Positions 12,004-23,090 of a stretch of 46,370 bases of DNA are shown one piece after another. Position 1 is the stretch's first letter. Every line of letters begins with the position of its first letter. Source of the DNA: Paraphysoderma sedebokerense (Eukaryota; Blastocladiomycota; Physodermatomycetes; Physodermatales; Physodermataceae); NCBI GenBank assembly GCA_025602915.1, contig JAHLJZ010000130.1, positions 1 to 46,370 on the forward strand. Direction: 5' to 3'. The notes beneath the pieces were generated by a model. That model saw only the letters and a program-made list of their open reading frames with translations, was not told the DNA's origin and did no database searches. The position numbers and the translations under genes are program-made.

Positions 12004-12963
12004 CTAACTCGCCAAGCTCAAACCTTTATTCTGAGTCCCAGCATACTGAACCGGTTTAACAAGTATATCCTTTGTCACATCCTTAGTGATGGCCATATAA
12101 TTATCAAAGGTGACTAAGACTGTTAATCCGAATGCACAATTATGAAAAGCAGCAGTCACAGGGTCAGAGTAAACACCCGTCAACTCGAGTATTTTAAAAA
12201 CGACGACCACAAGAGTTAACACCAATCCGAACAACATGCGACCCCATTCTTGTTTGTATTTGAAGATGGATTCGTATAAGGTAATGTCTTGGTGGTTTTT
12301 GAGGATTATCCTGAGGAATAATACTGTCAACATAAGTTCTGTACCGTTAGAGAAGACGACTGAACAAAGAACGAAAGGCATAATAATGTTGAAGACAGTG
12401 AAAAATGAGTCCAGATTAGCAAGTGTGATGACTGATGATTGCCGCAACGGTTGTAGGAAGGCCCAAAAGACATCTGAGTCCAATGTCATAAATCAGACGT
12501 GTTTTAGGAGTGGCAGTTGGAAAAAGGACCTAATGGCAACAGCGTGGAGTAATGAGTCAAAGACAAAGAATATAGGTAATAAATAAGTAACATACCGGAA
12601 GAAGTCGCTGGTTCATGATGGCATATATTCCATAGTGTTGTGGAAGTACAGAGAGAAAAATAAGCGCAAGGACGGCTGGAGAATTGGCATAACCTGTTTT
12701 GTGCAATGTTCCAACAATTTCATATAATACTACCGCAATCTATTCCACCGACATTATAATTAGTATATAAAAATATAAACTGATTCTCAATGTTGCACAG
12801 AAAGAAAAGCCCTTACGCTTCCAGAGATAATTGAGTAGTAAACTGTGGGGTTATTACGTAGGGCGTAAAGTCGATGGTGGGTCAAAATAACTACTGAATA
12901 GGCGAAGCATAAACCAAGGAAAAATGAATTTGTCGCGGCACTCTGTTCCGAAACATACGACAT
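12004..12963 (-). CDS. multi-pass (7TM-like) membrane protein, paralogue of the gene at 28453
   Basis: Exon 1 (12963-12817) starts MSYVSEQSAATNSFFLGLC and ends at a GTAAGG donor. Exon 2 (about 12754-12597) continues in phase with a membrane segment (AVLALIFLSVLPQHYGIY) and ends RLLP before GTATGT. The last exon ends with membrane helices and the tail TFDNYMAITKDVTKDIL, stop at 12004. About seven hydrophobic segments are visible. The plus-strand protein at 28453-29292 has the same helix order, an equivalent RLVPL loop and an equivalent tail AFENYLYITKSATKEIL, so the two are paralogues. Between exon 3 as spliced and the C-terminal frame (around 12420-12500) I could not keep one frame; an unrecognised short intron or a one-base error is possible. 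No known receptor family is recognised; it resembles orphan multi-pass families of chytrids. Confidence 0.65.
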
Positions 12964-14302
12964 TTTGTAATTTCACTTTACCTAAGTTTACTTTTTGGTG
13001 ACACAAAAGCGCTTCTAAGCAGGAGGGTGCAAGGTATATATATAATATATATACCATGAATGGTTGAGTCTCGCCTCAGGGATGTACTGGCGGAAAATTT
13101 ACGACCCCTGTGTAGAGAGAAGCGTTAAAAGGGGTTGAGGAGGAAAGGGGTGTTATTACTATTTTGATATGTAATCAGGAGTTTCTTTTAAACCGCCCAG
13201 CGTTATATTAATAATCTTCTTTGGTGAAGGTATTGAGAGTAGATGCTGTAAGCTTAAGATTAGGTTATATTGCGGAGCATGACGTCGTTTTATGTCGACG
13301 TCGTCGTTCTCGTTCTCATTTCCCAGTTCCCAAAATAACAATAACACCCCTGTCTTCCTCAACCCCTTTTAACGCTTCTCTCCACTTTGTGTTTGTTAGG
13401 GGTCATGAATTTTCCGCGGACGATATTCAAAAAGAATGTTCTCACTTCACAGTTCCCCTAGTAGTCCCTCATGCGGTACTCATAAAATAAACATATTTTC
13501 ATGGAAGAACCTTCCATTTGACCGTTCCTACGGCGTCCAGACTAAAACGTAGCAGTTGCTGCAATTATTTCGAATGTATATTGGCAGAAAACAATATTAC
13601 AATGACAGACCGACAGATGACAATTCACCAATCGAATAACAGATTTGTAACGCAGCAGCTACCGCTAGTGCCTTGTTATGGGAACCTTGCAGAATGGTTA
13701 TATTAATAGATATCACGTGTACTACGACTGTTGTATATATACTCCATGGATAGATCACGGCAATAGATTTCTGGTTTATATTATTATATGGGTATTGCCT
13801 CTCGAGGTACTATCGCTGGTGTCCCATTTTGTATGGATACCACAACATGCCTTACTGATACAGATACCTAAGGTACACTTTGGTTAATTTACTTTTTCAA
13901 CACGCCATAGAGGCTTATGGATAGATCTAGAGCAGATAACATATCAGGAGTAAATCATGGACCCAAAAACGGCCGCCCACGCTTTGATTCAACAAGTATT
14001 AATTTGAGATAGTACTAACCTAACCTACAGATATCATGTAAAACGCAAATGAAATATTCAGCCGCTTGCTAACCTAACCTAATAATTTTTTTCTGATATG
14101 TCTGTTTTAAATGTTTGTTTGAAATTCTCGGCTTCAAAATGTGAACTAATCTCATAATAGCATCATGTTTTCAGTTTTCACGTCAACTCGCTCTTCGCGA
14201 CAATTCCCCTTTGGGAACTGAAAAGTGGTCGCAATTTGCGAATGAAGACGCATTCAGAAAGCCTATCGCAATACAATCCACAATCAATTCCACATAGTGT
14301 AA
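12964..14302. other. long divergent intergenic region with a foldback element
   Basis: This region separates the minus-strand 7TM-like gene from the plus-strand Reeler gene and should hold both promoters. A TATA-rich run occurs at about 13034-13054. The foldback repeat described separately occupies 13090-13417. Two short CCTAA runs lie at about 14014 and 14069. I see no convincing gene. Confidence 0.6.
13090..13417. mobile_element. foldback / MITE-like inverted repeat
   Basis: The left arm (13090-13157) and right arm (13341-13417) are near-perfect inverted copies of about 70 bp. Shared blocks include GCGGAAAATT at the outer ends, GACCCCT, and a 27-bp core beginning AGAGAAGCGTTAAAAGGGG, followed by GGGGTGTTATT at the inner ends. 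The loop is about 180 bp and carries no convincing ORF. No clear target-site duplication is visible, so family assignment (MITE, foldback, or simple palindromic duplication) is open. No second copy was noticed in the window. Confidence 0.65.
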
Positions 14303-15254
14303 ATGGCCTTTTTCTTTCTTTGTGCAATATTCATCAACCTACTCTTTGTGTCCTTCACGACACCGTATTCTTCTGGCCCTGGAACATGCAACGCAGATGA
14401 ATCTGAGGTGGGTGGTGGTATGGGCGGAACTGCGACGACGACCCTCAGTTTCAACCTCAGTTTTAACGGATCGGACTATTATCCTGGTAATAAGTACAGT
14501 GTGACGCTGAATGGGACCGATTTGTTTAAAGGGTTGTTGCTGTATGCCGAGAACGCACAAAAGGAGAAAGTTGGCAGTTGGAATGCTCCAACCGGTTACT
14601 ATACGATGGAATCTTGCGGAGGTGCCTTGGGACATTCAAATGCCAACGACAAGAGTGTAGGTGAGTACTTTCATCCTGCCATTGGATGTGGCCTTTGTAG
14701 TTGTTTCTCTCATCGATGGATTTTTCATGGGTATCCTATCACCCTTGAAGCACTGAAAATGCCTCTTATATTAACCTCATATTTTGATTTTTCTCGATTG
14801 ACTAGGGTCATTCACTTGGACAGCACCAGCTGTCGGTAACGGAGCTGTGACATTCAAGGCCGCTGTGGTCGTTTACAAATCTAAATGGAACATTATTTCG
14901 ACCAACTCAATCGGTACGTTCTTAAGACAAGACTGTTTGTCCATTTTGTATAAAATTACTGACATTGCAATGTATCTGTCGAATTCAATGATAGCGATTG
15001 ATCCTAGCTATGTTCCTCCTCCGACTACTGTTTCCTCCTCAACTACCACATCCAGTTAGTATAACCAATTTACCATGATTCACAGATGTACTAATCTCTA
15101 AGGCTAATCGGCTTATACTTTTGATTTAGCTCCCACTTCAAAACCTCCATCTTCTTGGGCGTCGTTCTCACTGCACAAACCCGCCGAGGGAATGATTATT
15201 GGATTGTATACTTACAGCATCGTATTCGGTGCTTTCGTGTCTCTCGGGTTTTAA
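14303..15254 (+). CDS. Reeler-domain secreted protein 1, C-terminal hydrophobic anchor
   Basis: Four exons (14303-14660, 14806-14913, 14995-15054, 15130-15254) give 216 residues. Residues 1-20 are a signal peptide (FFLCAIFINLLFVSF). The body is a Reeler domain: PGTCNADESEVGGGMGG, then YSVTLNGTDLFKGLLLYA, then GSWNAPTGYYTMES, and after the first intron FTWTAPAVGNGAVTFKAAVV. These are the hallmark stretches of the family (growth of a thiol-stabilised beta-sandwich; FKGLLL and F-W-APxxGxGxVTF). A Pro/Ser/Thr linker (PPPTTVSSSTTTSS) follows, then a hydrophobic C-terminus (GLYTYSIVFGAFVSLGF) fitting a GPI signal or membrane tail. A TAG at 15057-15059 would end the protein early if the third intron were retained; splicing at GTTAGT is supported because the paralogue at 34456 has the same final exon. 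Known family members act in extracellular matrix or innate defence of animals; the fungal role is unknown. Confidence 0.85.
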
Positions 15255-15503
15255 ATAAATGGATATTTCAAAACCGTTTCCCTGTATTCAATAGGATTAC
15301 AAGATTATGATGTATATATTTATTATAGATACACTTGATTATAATATATCCGTCGTCCAAATAAGTTGTTTGGTCGAACACCTGACTTGGCAATCAAGGA
15401 AGGAGTCTACAATACGCAGGATTTTGTTTTCCACACCATCCAAATAGGCAGAAATAGCAAGACTAAACTTACCGCACTCTTCAGCTATCTGAATTCAATT
15501 AAT

Positions 15504-17108
15504 ATGTTAGTAACGATCGAGTCCCGTTCTGGCCGGACGATTGCCAAAGATCTTGATATTTCTGGTGACAAACTCGCTACCGTAGCTGATCTGAAAAAAG
15601 CATTGTACAAAAAATGTAAGATTCAACATCAAAAGATTCTGTTGGAGTTCATATCCCATATCTTTTAGAACGTTGAAAATATCTTCACCCTGAAGTCTGC
15701 TTTCTAAATTGTTGACAGCACTCATTCGCCATTTATCTATCTAAAGAGCCGTTTGGACTAACCCTCCCGCACATTTGTTCTAAATAGGTCCAAAATACTC
15801 CCCATCTCGACAGCGACTTACATATGGTACGAGTCTGATTTTTTAAAATGACAGTAGCTCTAAACTCTGTATTATTTGCTCACTCTCCTGTTTGTTGCGA
15901 CTTGGACGTGGTAATTGCAGACAACAAACCATTGACTGCAGACTCACAAGCACTTACCCATTATGGTATTAAAGATGGAGGTATATCAACTCTTCGTAAC
16001 AAGGTCAGAAGTTAATCTAGGATAGAAAGGCCCTAACTTCTATTTGTCGTGATCGTATAGATATAATTATATTCAAAGACTTAGGCCCTCAAATTTCTTG
16101 GAGAACGGTGTTTATTGTCGAATATCTCGGTCCTATACTGATTCATCCGCTATTCTATTTCTTCGGCCCTCATATTTACGGTGCTAATGTCCAACATGAT
16201 TTGGTTCAACGGTTCCGTTTATTCTTTTAGTTCTGTCCTTTAACTAACGGGTGTCTAACACTGAAACCACTATATTCTTTCTCATTGATGTTGATGATTT
16301 ATTGATGGCAAAAACAGTCTTTCGCTTTACCTTGCTGTACTCCACTTTGTCAAGCGCGAATTCGAGACGATTTTCATCCACCGATTCTCTAACGCCACCA
16401 TGCCAATCATGAACATATTCAAAAACAGTTTCCATTACTGGATTTTAAGTGGTGTGCTCATCGCCTGGGAAGTTTACGCACCAAAATCAGTCATCGTCGA
16501 GAAGGGCACCAAAGCGTTCGCGGATAGAGAATGGGAAATCAGAATTGGTGTCGGATTGTGGGTGGTAAGTCGGGCCTTCTTAATCGATAAAGCTGGACAA
16601 GTTGCTTAAACAGTATTACTTTGTAGTTTGGGGAAATTTCCAATTTCATTACACATCTTACCCTACGAAACCTTCGTCCTCCTGGTACCACTGTTCGCAA
16701 GATTCCTCGTGGATACGGCTTTGACTTGGTACGCAAATCCTTGTTACCCACATATATATCTTAGTCATAGGATCGTCTTCTGATTTTAACTTAAAATCAT
16801 CAATGTTGGTCGTTTGAAATTTTAGGTGTCTTGTCCCAACTACTTCTTCGAAACAGTTGCATGGATCGGATTCTGTTTAATCACCCGCTCCTGGGCAGGT
16901 AAATATTACAAACCAGTTTCAACCACGATTATTGAATTCATTTTCTTACACTTAAATCTTTGTGATATTTCGTGATTTAGCATTGTTCTTTACTGCCGTC
17001 GCTTTCGCTCAAATGTACGTCTGGGCTGTCAAGAAACACAAGAATTACAGAAAAGATTTCAAAGATTATCCTAAAGATAGAAAAGCAATGGTCCCCTTTC
17101 TTGCTTAA
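15504..17108 (+). CDS. TSC13: very-long-chain trans-2-enoyl-CoA reductase (ER membrane)
   Basis: Eight exons (15504-15615, 15788-15826, 15921-15980, 16079-16211, 16318-16564, 16627-16728, 16826-16898, 16981-17108) give 297 residues, close to the 308 of human TECR. The N-terminus is a ubiquitin-like fold (MLVTIESRSGRTIAKDLD ... KYSPSRQRL). The steroid-reductase-like core follows with DLGPQISWRTVF, HRFSNATMPIMNIFKNSF, LTLRNLRPPGT, CPNYFFETVAWIGF and a final KKHKNYRKDFKDYP. All of these align with human TECR. The enzyme does the last step of each fatty-acid elongation cycle, reducing trans-2-enoyl-CoA with NADPH in the ER membrane, and feeds sphingolipid synthesis. The start was chosen at the Met that begins the ubiquitin-like strand; an upstream in-frame Met at 15366 lacks similarity. 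The gene is intact and convergent with the SnoaL-HN1 gene. Confidence 0.95.
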
Positions 17109-17671
17109 ATGACATGTCAGATTCAATTTTAAAATTTACATGATAAGTTTGATGATGGGTTAATTTTGATGGCCACTGTCAGACACAGCGGTAATCTGCT
17201 TGGCATTCGTTTTCCTTTTATCTTGAATTCAAAGTATCTGCAGACTGTGAATTTATACTATATACTAGTTGTATTTTTAGTAAATAAATCGTCATGTGTC
17301 GCTCCTCGCTGAATATTGAAGGACCCAGGTCACATAGCAACATAAAGATGAAATCAATGTTTGACAAATCCAATGTTTATACAAAAGGAAAACGACCAGG
17401 TAAACAACCAAACGACACAAAGCTATACAAATCTCCAATCCACTCTTTGTTTAATCCTCCATCGTTTCAGCGATAAAGTCTCAACCGAAATAAAATAAAA
17501 ATAAAACTCTTTAGTGTATAACAAGCCGTTAAAACAATCAATGAAATCAATCACACTCAAACAGCATGACATATTCTCTGGTGATACTAAACTAATGAGT
17601 GACGTGTAAGTGTTATTTACTATATAGTGACAATGAATGATTTTGAATGGAAGCGGCTTATCATGGGTTTC
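17109..17671. other. convergent 3' intergenic region
   Basis: AT-rich spacer between the tails of TSC13 and the SnoaL-HN1 gene. A 60-codon plus-strand ORF at 17294-17476 is Lys/Ser/Pro-rich and has no recognisable feature, so I do not call it a gene. Confidence 0.5.
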
Positions 17672-20551
17672 TTAAAAGAAGGAAATGGAGCTGCGACCGC
17701 CAGGAGGAGCACGAGATCTACGCAACAGCAATAGAAAAATCAGTGAATAAGTAAAAGGGAAAGGTCTTCATAGATCGCAGTCATGTTTGGAAATACATAC
17801 CGCTCGCTTCTATCCTTTAAATCTGAGATAGTTTTAGCCTCCTGTTTAGGAACAATTCCGATTTCACCACCGTCATCTCCCAAAATAACGCTACTCTTCT
17901 TCTTATCATTATATTCACTGACTTTGGTACTGGGTCTATTTTGGTATTCAAAGTCACTTCCAGTCGACAAAGTGAACGAGCTTCTGTTTGTCCTATAACT
18001 ATCTTTAGAAGATCGTCTTGAGATGGCCGGTTGATCTTCTGGGACGAATGCTGGATCCACGGAAGAAGTTGAGGAGGGGTCGGTGGGGAAAACGTGGGAA
18101 TTTAAATTTCTTGAGACATATTTGGTCGGGTTCGGAGCGACAGGTTCATCAGTGGACGAAGTGGGCAACAAGCCTCCTTCAGGGTTCGGTGCAAGGTGTG
18201 ACTGAAGTTCAAATTGAGGTTTAGCGACGGGAGGTGGAAGAGGTTTATCCAAAGTCGTCTCCAACGCCGGATTAGCTTTCTTGATCGGACGCTCTACTTC
18301 AGAGCCGTCTTTGCCAACCGTAGCTTCTAACATAGGGTTAGGCTTTTTAGTGGGAGGATGTATTTCTGCGTCAGATTGTCCAATGTGAGTTTCAAATTCG
18401 GGGCTAGACTTCTTAGGGAGCGGTTTTTCGGAAGGTTCAAACGTGCTGTTCGTTTCACGACTGCTGAAATGCTTTCGTTGAGTCCCGCTTGGGGGGCGTT
18501 CGACCTGCATATAGTCAAATGACGATTGGCCGCCAGTGCCACCGGGTCGAAGAATACGAGTGGACAATCTTTGAGAAGATTCAGGCTCGGACCCAAAGAT
18601 ATCGTTTGTTTCGTATCTCTTTTGATTAATTTGCTTTCCAGTTATGCTTGGCGTTTGTTCACCTTCCTCCATGAAGTGAGATTCACGATTGGCAGTGGCT
18701 AGTGTTTTTAAGATGTAAATTATATATTCAAGTAATATCAAAAAACGGTTGAAAATTACCATGATCATGATTCGCTTTTACAGCTTCCCTATGTGACTCG
18801 AAATCCACATTGTTAATAATAGATGATGCTCCACCGGTGCCTCCTGGACGTAAGATTCGGGTGGACAATCTCTGAGTGGGTTCGGCTGGGGCGTTAAAGA
18901 TGTCGCTGGTTTCATATCGTTTTTGGTTAATTTGTCTACCAGAGAAGCCGTTGAGAGCGAAGTCGCCATCTTCCATAACATGGGATTGACGGTTTACTGC
19001 AGCTATTGGATAGTTAATTATTTGTCAAAAAATCTAAAGCAACATCAAAAATACGGTCACAAACCATTGTCGTGACCCGCTTCCGAAGCGGTTTTTCCTG
19101 TGTCTACTTCGGCTTGCGAATTAACAATGGAAGATATACCACCAGTACCGCCAGGTCGAAGAATTCGAGTCGATAATCGTTGAGTTGGCTCGTCAGAACC
19201 GACGGAAAAGATATCGCTACCTTCGTATCGCTTTTTGTTGATTTGTTTGCCAGAAAAGCCGTTAGGTGGGAGTTCAGTGTCATCCAAAACATGAGATTGT
19301 CGGTTTGCGGCTCCTGCAAGTTGGCAACAATATAGTCAGATCGTCTACGTCAAACTGAAATGACAGAAAACCGATATATTTCGTACCAAATTCATAATCA
19401 ATTTTTGTTGAAGTCTTCAACGGTTCGGGTTCCATAGCTCCGGTAACAATTCCAGAAACGCTAGTTCTAGAACCAGTGCGAGATGGCATCGGCTGCACCG
19501 ATTTAAAGACAAATGCAAATAGATTGTTAGCAATGGAATAGTCCCCGGTGGAAGAAACGAGTTTATGTATCGAGTCAAAGTAACACAAACCTTCTCTTCA
19601 ATTCTCAATGCCATAAGATTAGGCAACACTTCGGCTGAATTTTCGAGTCTTTCCACTTGTTCTATTCCGAGGACCGGAGTGGTAAAATTCGGATGGAAGC
19701 CAAACATACCGGCTTTGGGAGCGACCGAGAAAAGATAGCCGAGTTGTTTCAAGACAGAGGCTTGGTCCTAATTAACAGACGAAAAGTTCAAGTTCAGTTA
19801 CTCGGTAGAGAAAGCACATTTAAATGTGGATATTTTAAATGATTGTAGATGAGAAGTCGAATCATGCTTAAATATGAAAGGTCTACAAACCCAGTATATG
19901 CGTTTACCGGTGATGAGCCCTGTCTCTAACGAGAACGTGATTGAAGTAACCTGGATGAAGAGACAAATCGAAAGCAGCGAATTAATTAATCTATTCATGC
20001 CGCACATCTGTTTTCAATGTGTTGCCGGATGCTTTATTGTGAAAAGGCAAATCATAAACATACCCAAGGAACTTGAATTTTGACTTCGTCACCAGGAGTA
20101 ATCAACTTCAATCCTAATATATTTAGATTGATCCCACAAACACAGAAAGCGAGCCAGTTAGAACATCGTTATCAAGAATGTAAGAAAAAGATAATACTCG
20201 AGGAGCATTTAGCATTGACGGAATGGACAACGAAAGGTTACCTGGAATCAACCACATGTATCGATCTTCCATTCCTTTTCCTTCTTTGATTGTGATTTCG
20301 ACGATGGCTTCTTCGACGACGCTTTCATTGCCGTAAGTGACTCTGACGATTTTCTTGGTCTTGACGAATTCGGCTTCGTCTTTTGCCCAGTATTTGGTGT
20401 AAAACTTTTTGATTTCGTCGAGGTTGTTGGCACCGGCGTTTGTGGGAACGAAGGTCAGCGAGGCCTCCCTGTGGTAGCGGGAGAAGTCTGCCGTGTTGAG
20501 AGAGTGCGCTCTGTACAGATCGTAGGGGGAGAGATGTGCCATCTTTGTCAT
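17672..20551 (-). CDS. SnoaL/NTF2-like domain fused to three exon-encoded HN1/Jupiter-type repeats
   Basis: The start at 20551 reads MTKMAHLSPYDLY. Exons 20551-20242, about 20113-20064, about 19968-19907 and 19772 onward build an SnoaL-like (NTF2-fold) domain of about 190 residues, ending GLITGKRIYWDQASVLKQLG, the typical last strand and helix of that family. An in-phase exon (PSRTGSRTSVSGIVTG) links to three successive exons. Each encodes a unit of the form NRQSH-x-INQKRYE-x-DIF-x-QRLSTRILRPGGTGG (about 19300-19075, 18990-18760 and 18700 onward). These match the Jupiter/HN1 motif (SxRVLRPPGG plus SNIFG). A disordered tail follows, with a second small repeat around KKPNP/KKANP, and the last exon ends RAPPGGRSSISFF, again HN1-like, stop at 17672. 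Animal HN1/JPT proteins associate with microtubules; the SnoaL part resembles fungal proteins of unknown ligand. All splice phases checked are consistent with one gene. Function is inferred only. Confidence 0.8.
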
Positions 20552-20939
20552 TGTGGATGCTGTGGATTGTGGGAATGTGGATGATATGGATTGTGGATGA
20601 TGATTGTGAATTGAGGGAACGGAACCGGCGCGAGAGTGAATCCGCCAAAATTGATGAATTGGAAAAACGCAAATTATATACACTAATTGCTATATCTAAA
20701 ACCCGCTAATTTATCTCAGATATTTGATATTGATAATTCCTGCTCGCTACCACCACCGTCCTCTCTCTCTTCTTATATCTACCATCCTACTCCCTCCAAG
20801 CCAACCCCCGGATAATATCAATCACGTGCGGGGCCGTTGTTCCCTGGGCCGCCTTCTATTGTCAATGATATATTGCACCTTTGAATTGTCGACAGCAATT
20901 CGAGGCAGATTGCCATTTTTAGCAGCATATCCGACTTCT
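20552..20939. other. intergenic / promoter of the SnoaL-HN1 gene
   Basis: Spacer between two genes on the minus strand. It contains TATA-like AT-rich sequence at about 20675-20740 and CATCC/CACAATCC-type repeats (20555-20615) in the presumed 5' leader. No separate gene is seen. Confidence 0.5.
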
Positions 20940-22994
20940 TCAGTCAACGTCAGTGGCTTCACCTTCGTCTTCGTCGTCGCTTTCTTTCTTCACTTGAGCG
21001 TACGAATCGTCCCTTTGTGATATCGGTTCAGTCTTTACTTTAACTTGATCTTCATCGACCTTCATCGGAGCTATTGATCCTATTGCGTTGGGTTTATTCA
21101 TCAAACTGCTTCCCGTTCGTGAATTCTCCCAAGGCTCTGCTTTCACTCTCAGTCCCGCAGTCGTACCTTTCTCCTGTCCAGAAGTAGACGACGATGCAAC
21201 TGCAGTTGTTGGGGTCAACGAGAACGGCAATGGTGCCTGTTGTCGCTGTAGCGGTGACTGCGATAAAGACGATGAATTTACGCTCGCACTAGGTCGAATG
21301 TCATCGTCAACCGTAAATACTTTGGTAGGCTTTGTTCTACGGGCGGTCGGCGTCGATTTTGCCGGCGATATCAACCTCCTTTTACTAAATCATCAAGTCG
21401 CGAATAAAATAAAACAGTAAATACCGCTACATGTTCTGTTGCCCAGAGTCAATTGTTGAAGTTCACAGAAACATACGGTTTTGTCTCTTCCTCGTCTTTA
21501 TTTATTGCCTCTCTCTCGTCTGTCCCCATTCCCTCGCCCGCTCTCCGATTCATCTGAGCCGCCGTGATCGCATCTTTATCCCTCAATGAGTCTTGAATCC
21601 AAAACGTATCGTAAGAGTTGGGAATATGTATAAAACAGAATCGATTAAAAACAACCAACCTTGCAAATATTTAATGTATCTTTGGTTCATTCTAATCTTT
21701 CGTTTCTTGGCATTCAACACTGCACAAAACTAAAAATACAAAATAGGAAATCAAGTCGGTTTCCAAACCATTATAATCTCCTCCATCAACACTGCTGAAA
21801 AAACCGTACCTTAATGTACAAAGTATCCTCCAATTCTCTTTTTTCATTCGTAAACTTCACCAGCGTATCTTGCGCGGTACAAAGATGACTCGTCGTTTCT
21901 TTTACTTGCTTTTCCAAATCCTGCATTCGTGTCTATTTAACCCATATTACATCAAAGTATTGTTAAACCATATGAATTTAACAAATAAATAAAGAAGTAA
22001 CATTTTGAAATGACAATACCCTTAATGAAAACGTATTAGCAGCCAACACCGCAAACACTTCATTGATCATTTTGGAAGATTCAGTATCCGACAGAGGCGA
22101 TAAAATGACTTCCCCTAATGTGGACTTCATTTAGAACACAAAATGCAGTTAGCTGTGAACTAAGACTTGATTTATTCATCAAAGGCCCGACTCAACTCGA
22201 CCATATCCCTGGCCGAAACCAAAGAAACCGTAACCGAAACCAAAATCAAATACTGGAACACAAAATAACTACAAACCGCAAACGCAAACCTCCCACCACC
22301 TTTCACTTTTACAGTCCACCTCACCACCACTTCATTCGACCCATTCCTACCGTCCCGTCCAGTGACTCCGCCGTCTTTTCCTTCCACCGAAACGTTCAAC
22401 AAATTATTGTCTACTTCGATACCTGAGGATACATTTAATGCTTTAGGTGACGATAAAGCATATTTTGTGAGCGATAGGTACTCTGTTGGGGTGATATTTG
22501 GGAAGGAAGTTTTAATGATTGGGAGTAGTGAGGAAATGGAGACTGTTTAAAGAATTGGGTTATCGCGGTAATACAAAATCCAAACGGTTCAACGGCCAGT
22601 GTTGTAGAAAAGACAAACAACATGTGGGGAGTGAGAACATGAATCATATGCAATCATGTTTGGCTTATGGAATATAAACTGGCAGATTTCCGTACTTACC
22701 AGTAGAATGATACACCAAATGACCATTCACCACCGTTAACTTGAACGCTGGTATATCATCAAAATCGATTAGAATTTTCCGTGTCGAAACCGGAAATCGA
22801 GTAATCAAAGTGTAAGGCCCTACATGAAGGAGAAAAGAGTCTTCCTCGGACGTTGAATCTTCCATGAATAGGGAAAACTTGTATCGTTGATGGGTTTGAT
22901 AAAGAGTTTCAGTCGGATGTGCAATAAAAACGGATAAGAATGGTTGGCTCTGTTGATTCAAAAGGTGACTTGGGTAGCTTAAATGAATATTCAA
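20940..22994 (-). CDS. XRCC4/Lif1-like non-homologous end-joining factor
   Basis: The gene is spliced from about seven exons. The N-terminal head is encoded at 22994-22700 and 22540-22270. An exon at about 22128-22022 (GEVILSPLSDTESSKMINEV) aligns with the end of the XRCC4 head and the start of its stalk. The stalk follows (RMQDLEKQVKETTSHL ... RELEDTLYIKFCAVLNAKKR), matching human [20 protein letters not shown], the DNA-ligase-IV-binding coiled coil. The tail, joined by a phase-2 splice (KP|KRRLISPAKS), is disordered and acidic. It ends with three sumoylation-like psiKxE sites (VKAEP, VKTEP, VKKES). XRCC4 homodimers bind ligase IV and XLF in the nucleus during double-strand-break repair. The head is divergent and its exact exon ends are uncertain; the stalk signature is the main support. 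The start lies 97 bp from the end of the upstream MGR3-like gene. Confidence 0.75.
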
Positions 22995-23090
22995 ATGGCA
23001 AATTTAAAACATATATTTATATGTTATATTTTATTTCCAAATTTCATAAATCTTTCCTTATGATTGATGAAAACAGTTTCAACTTCCCGG

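Noticed and set aside
18018-21420. Plus-strand ORFs inside the SnoaL-HN1 and XRCC4 genes
   Set aside because: They are shadows of Ser/Pro-rich coding sequence on the other strand and show no homology or start context.
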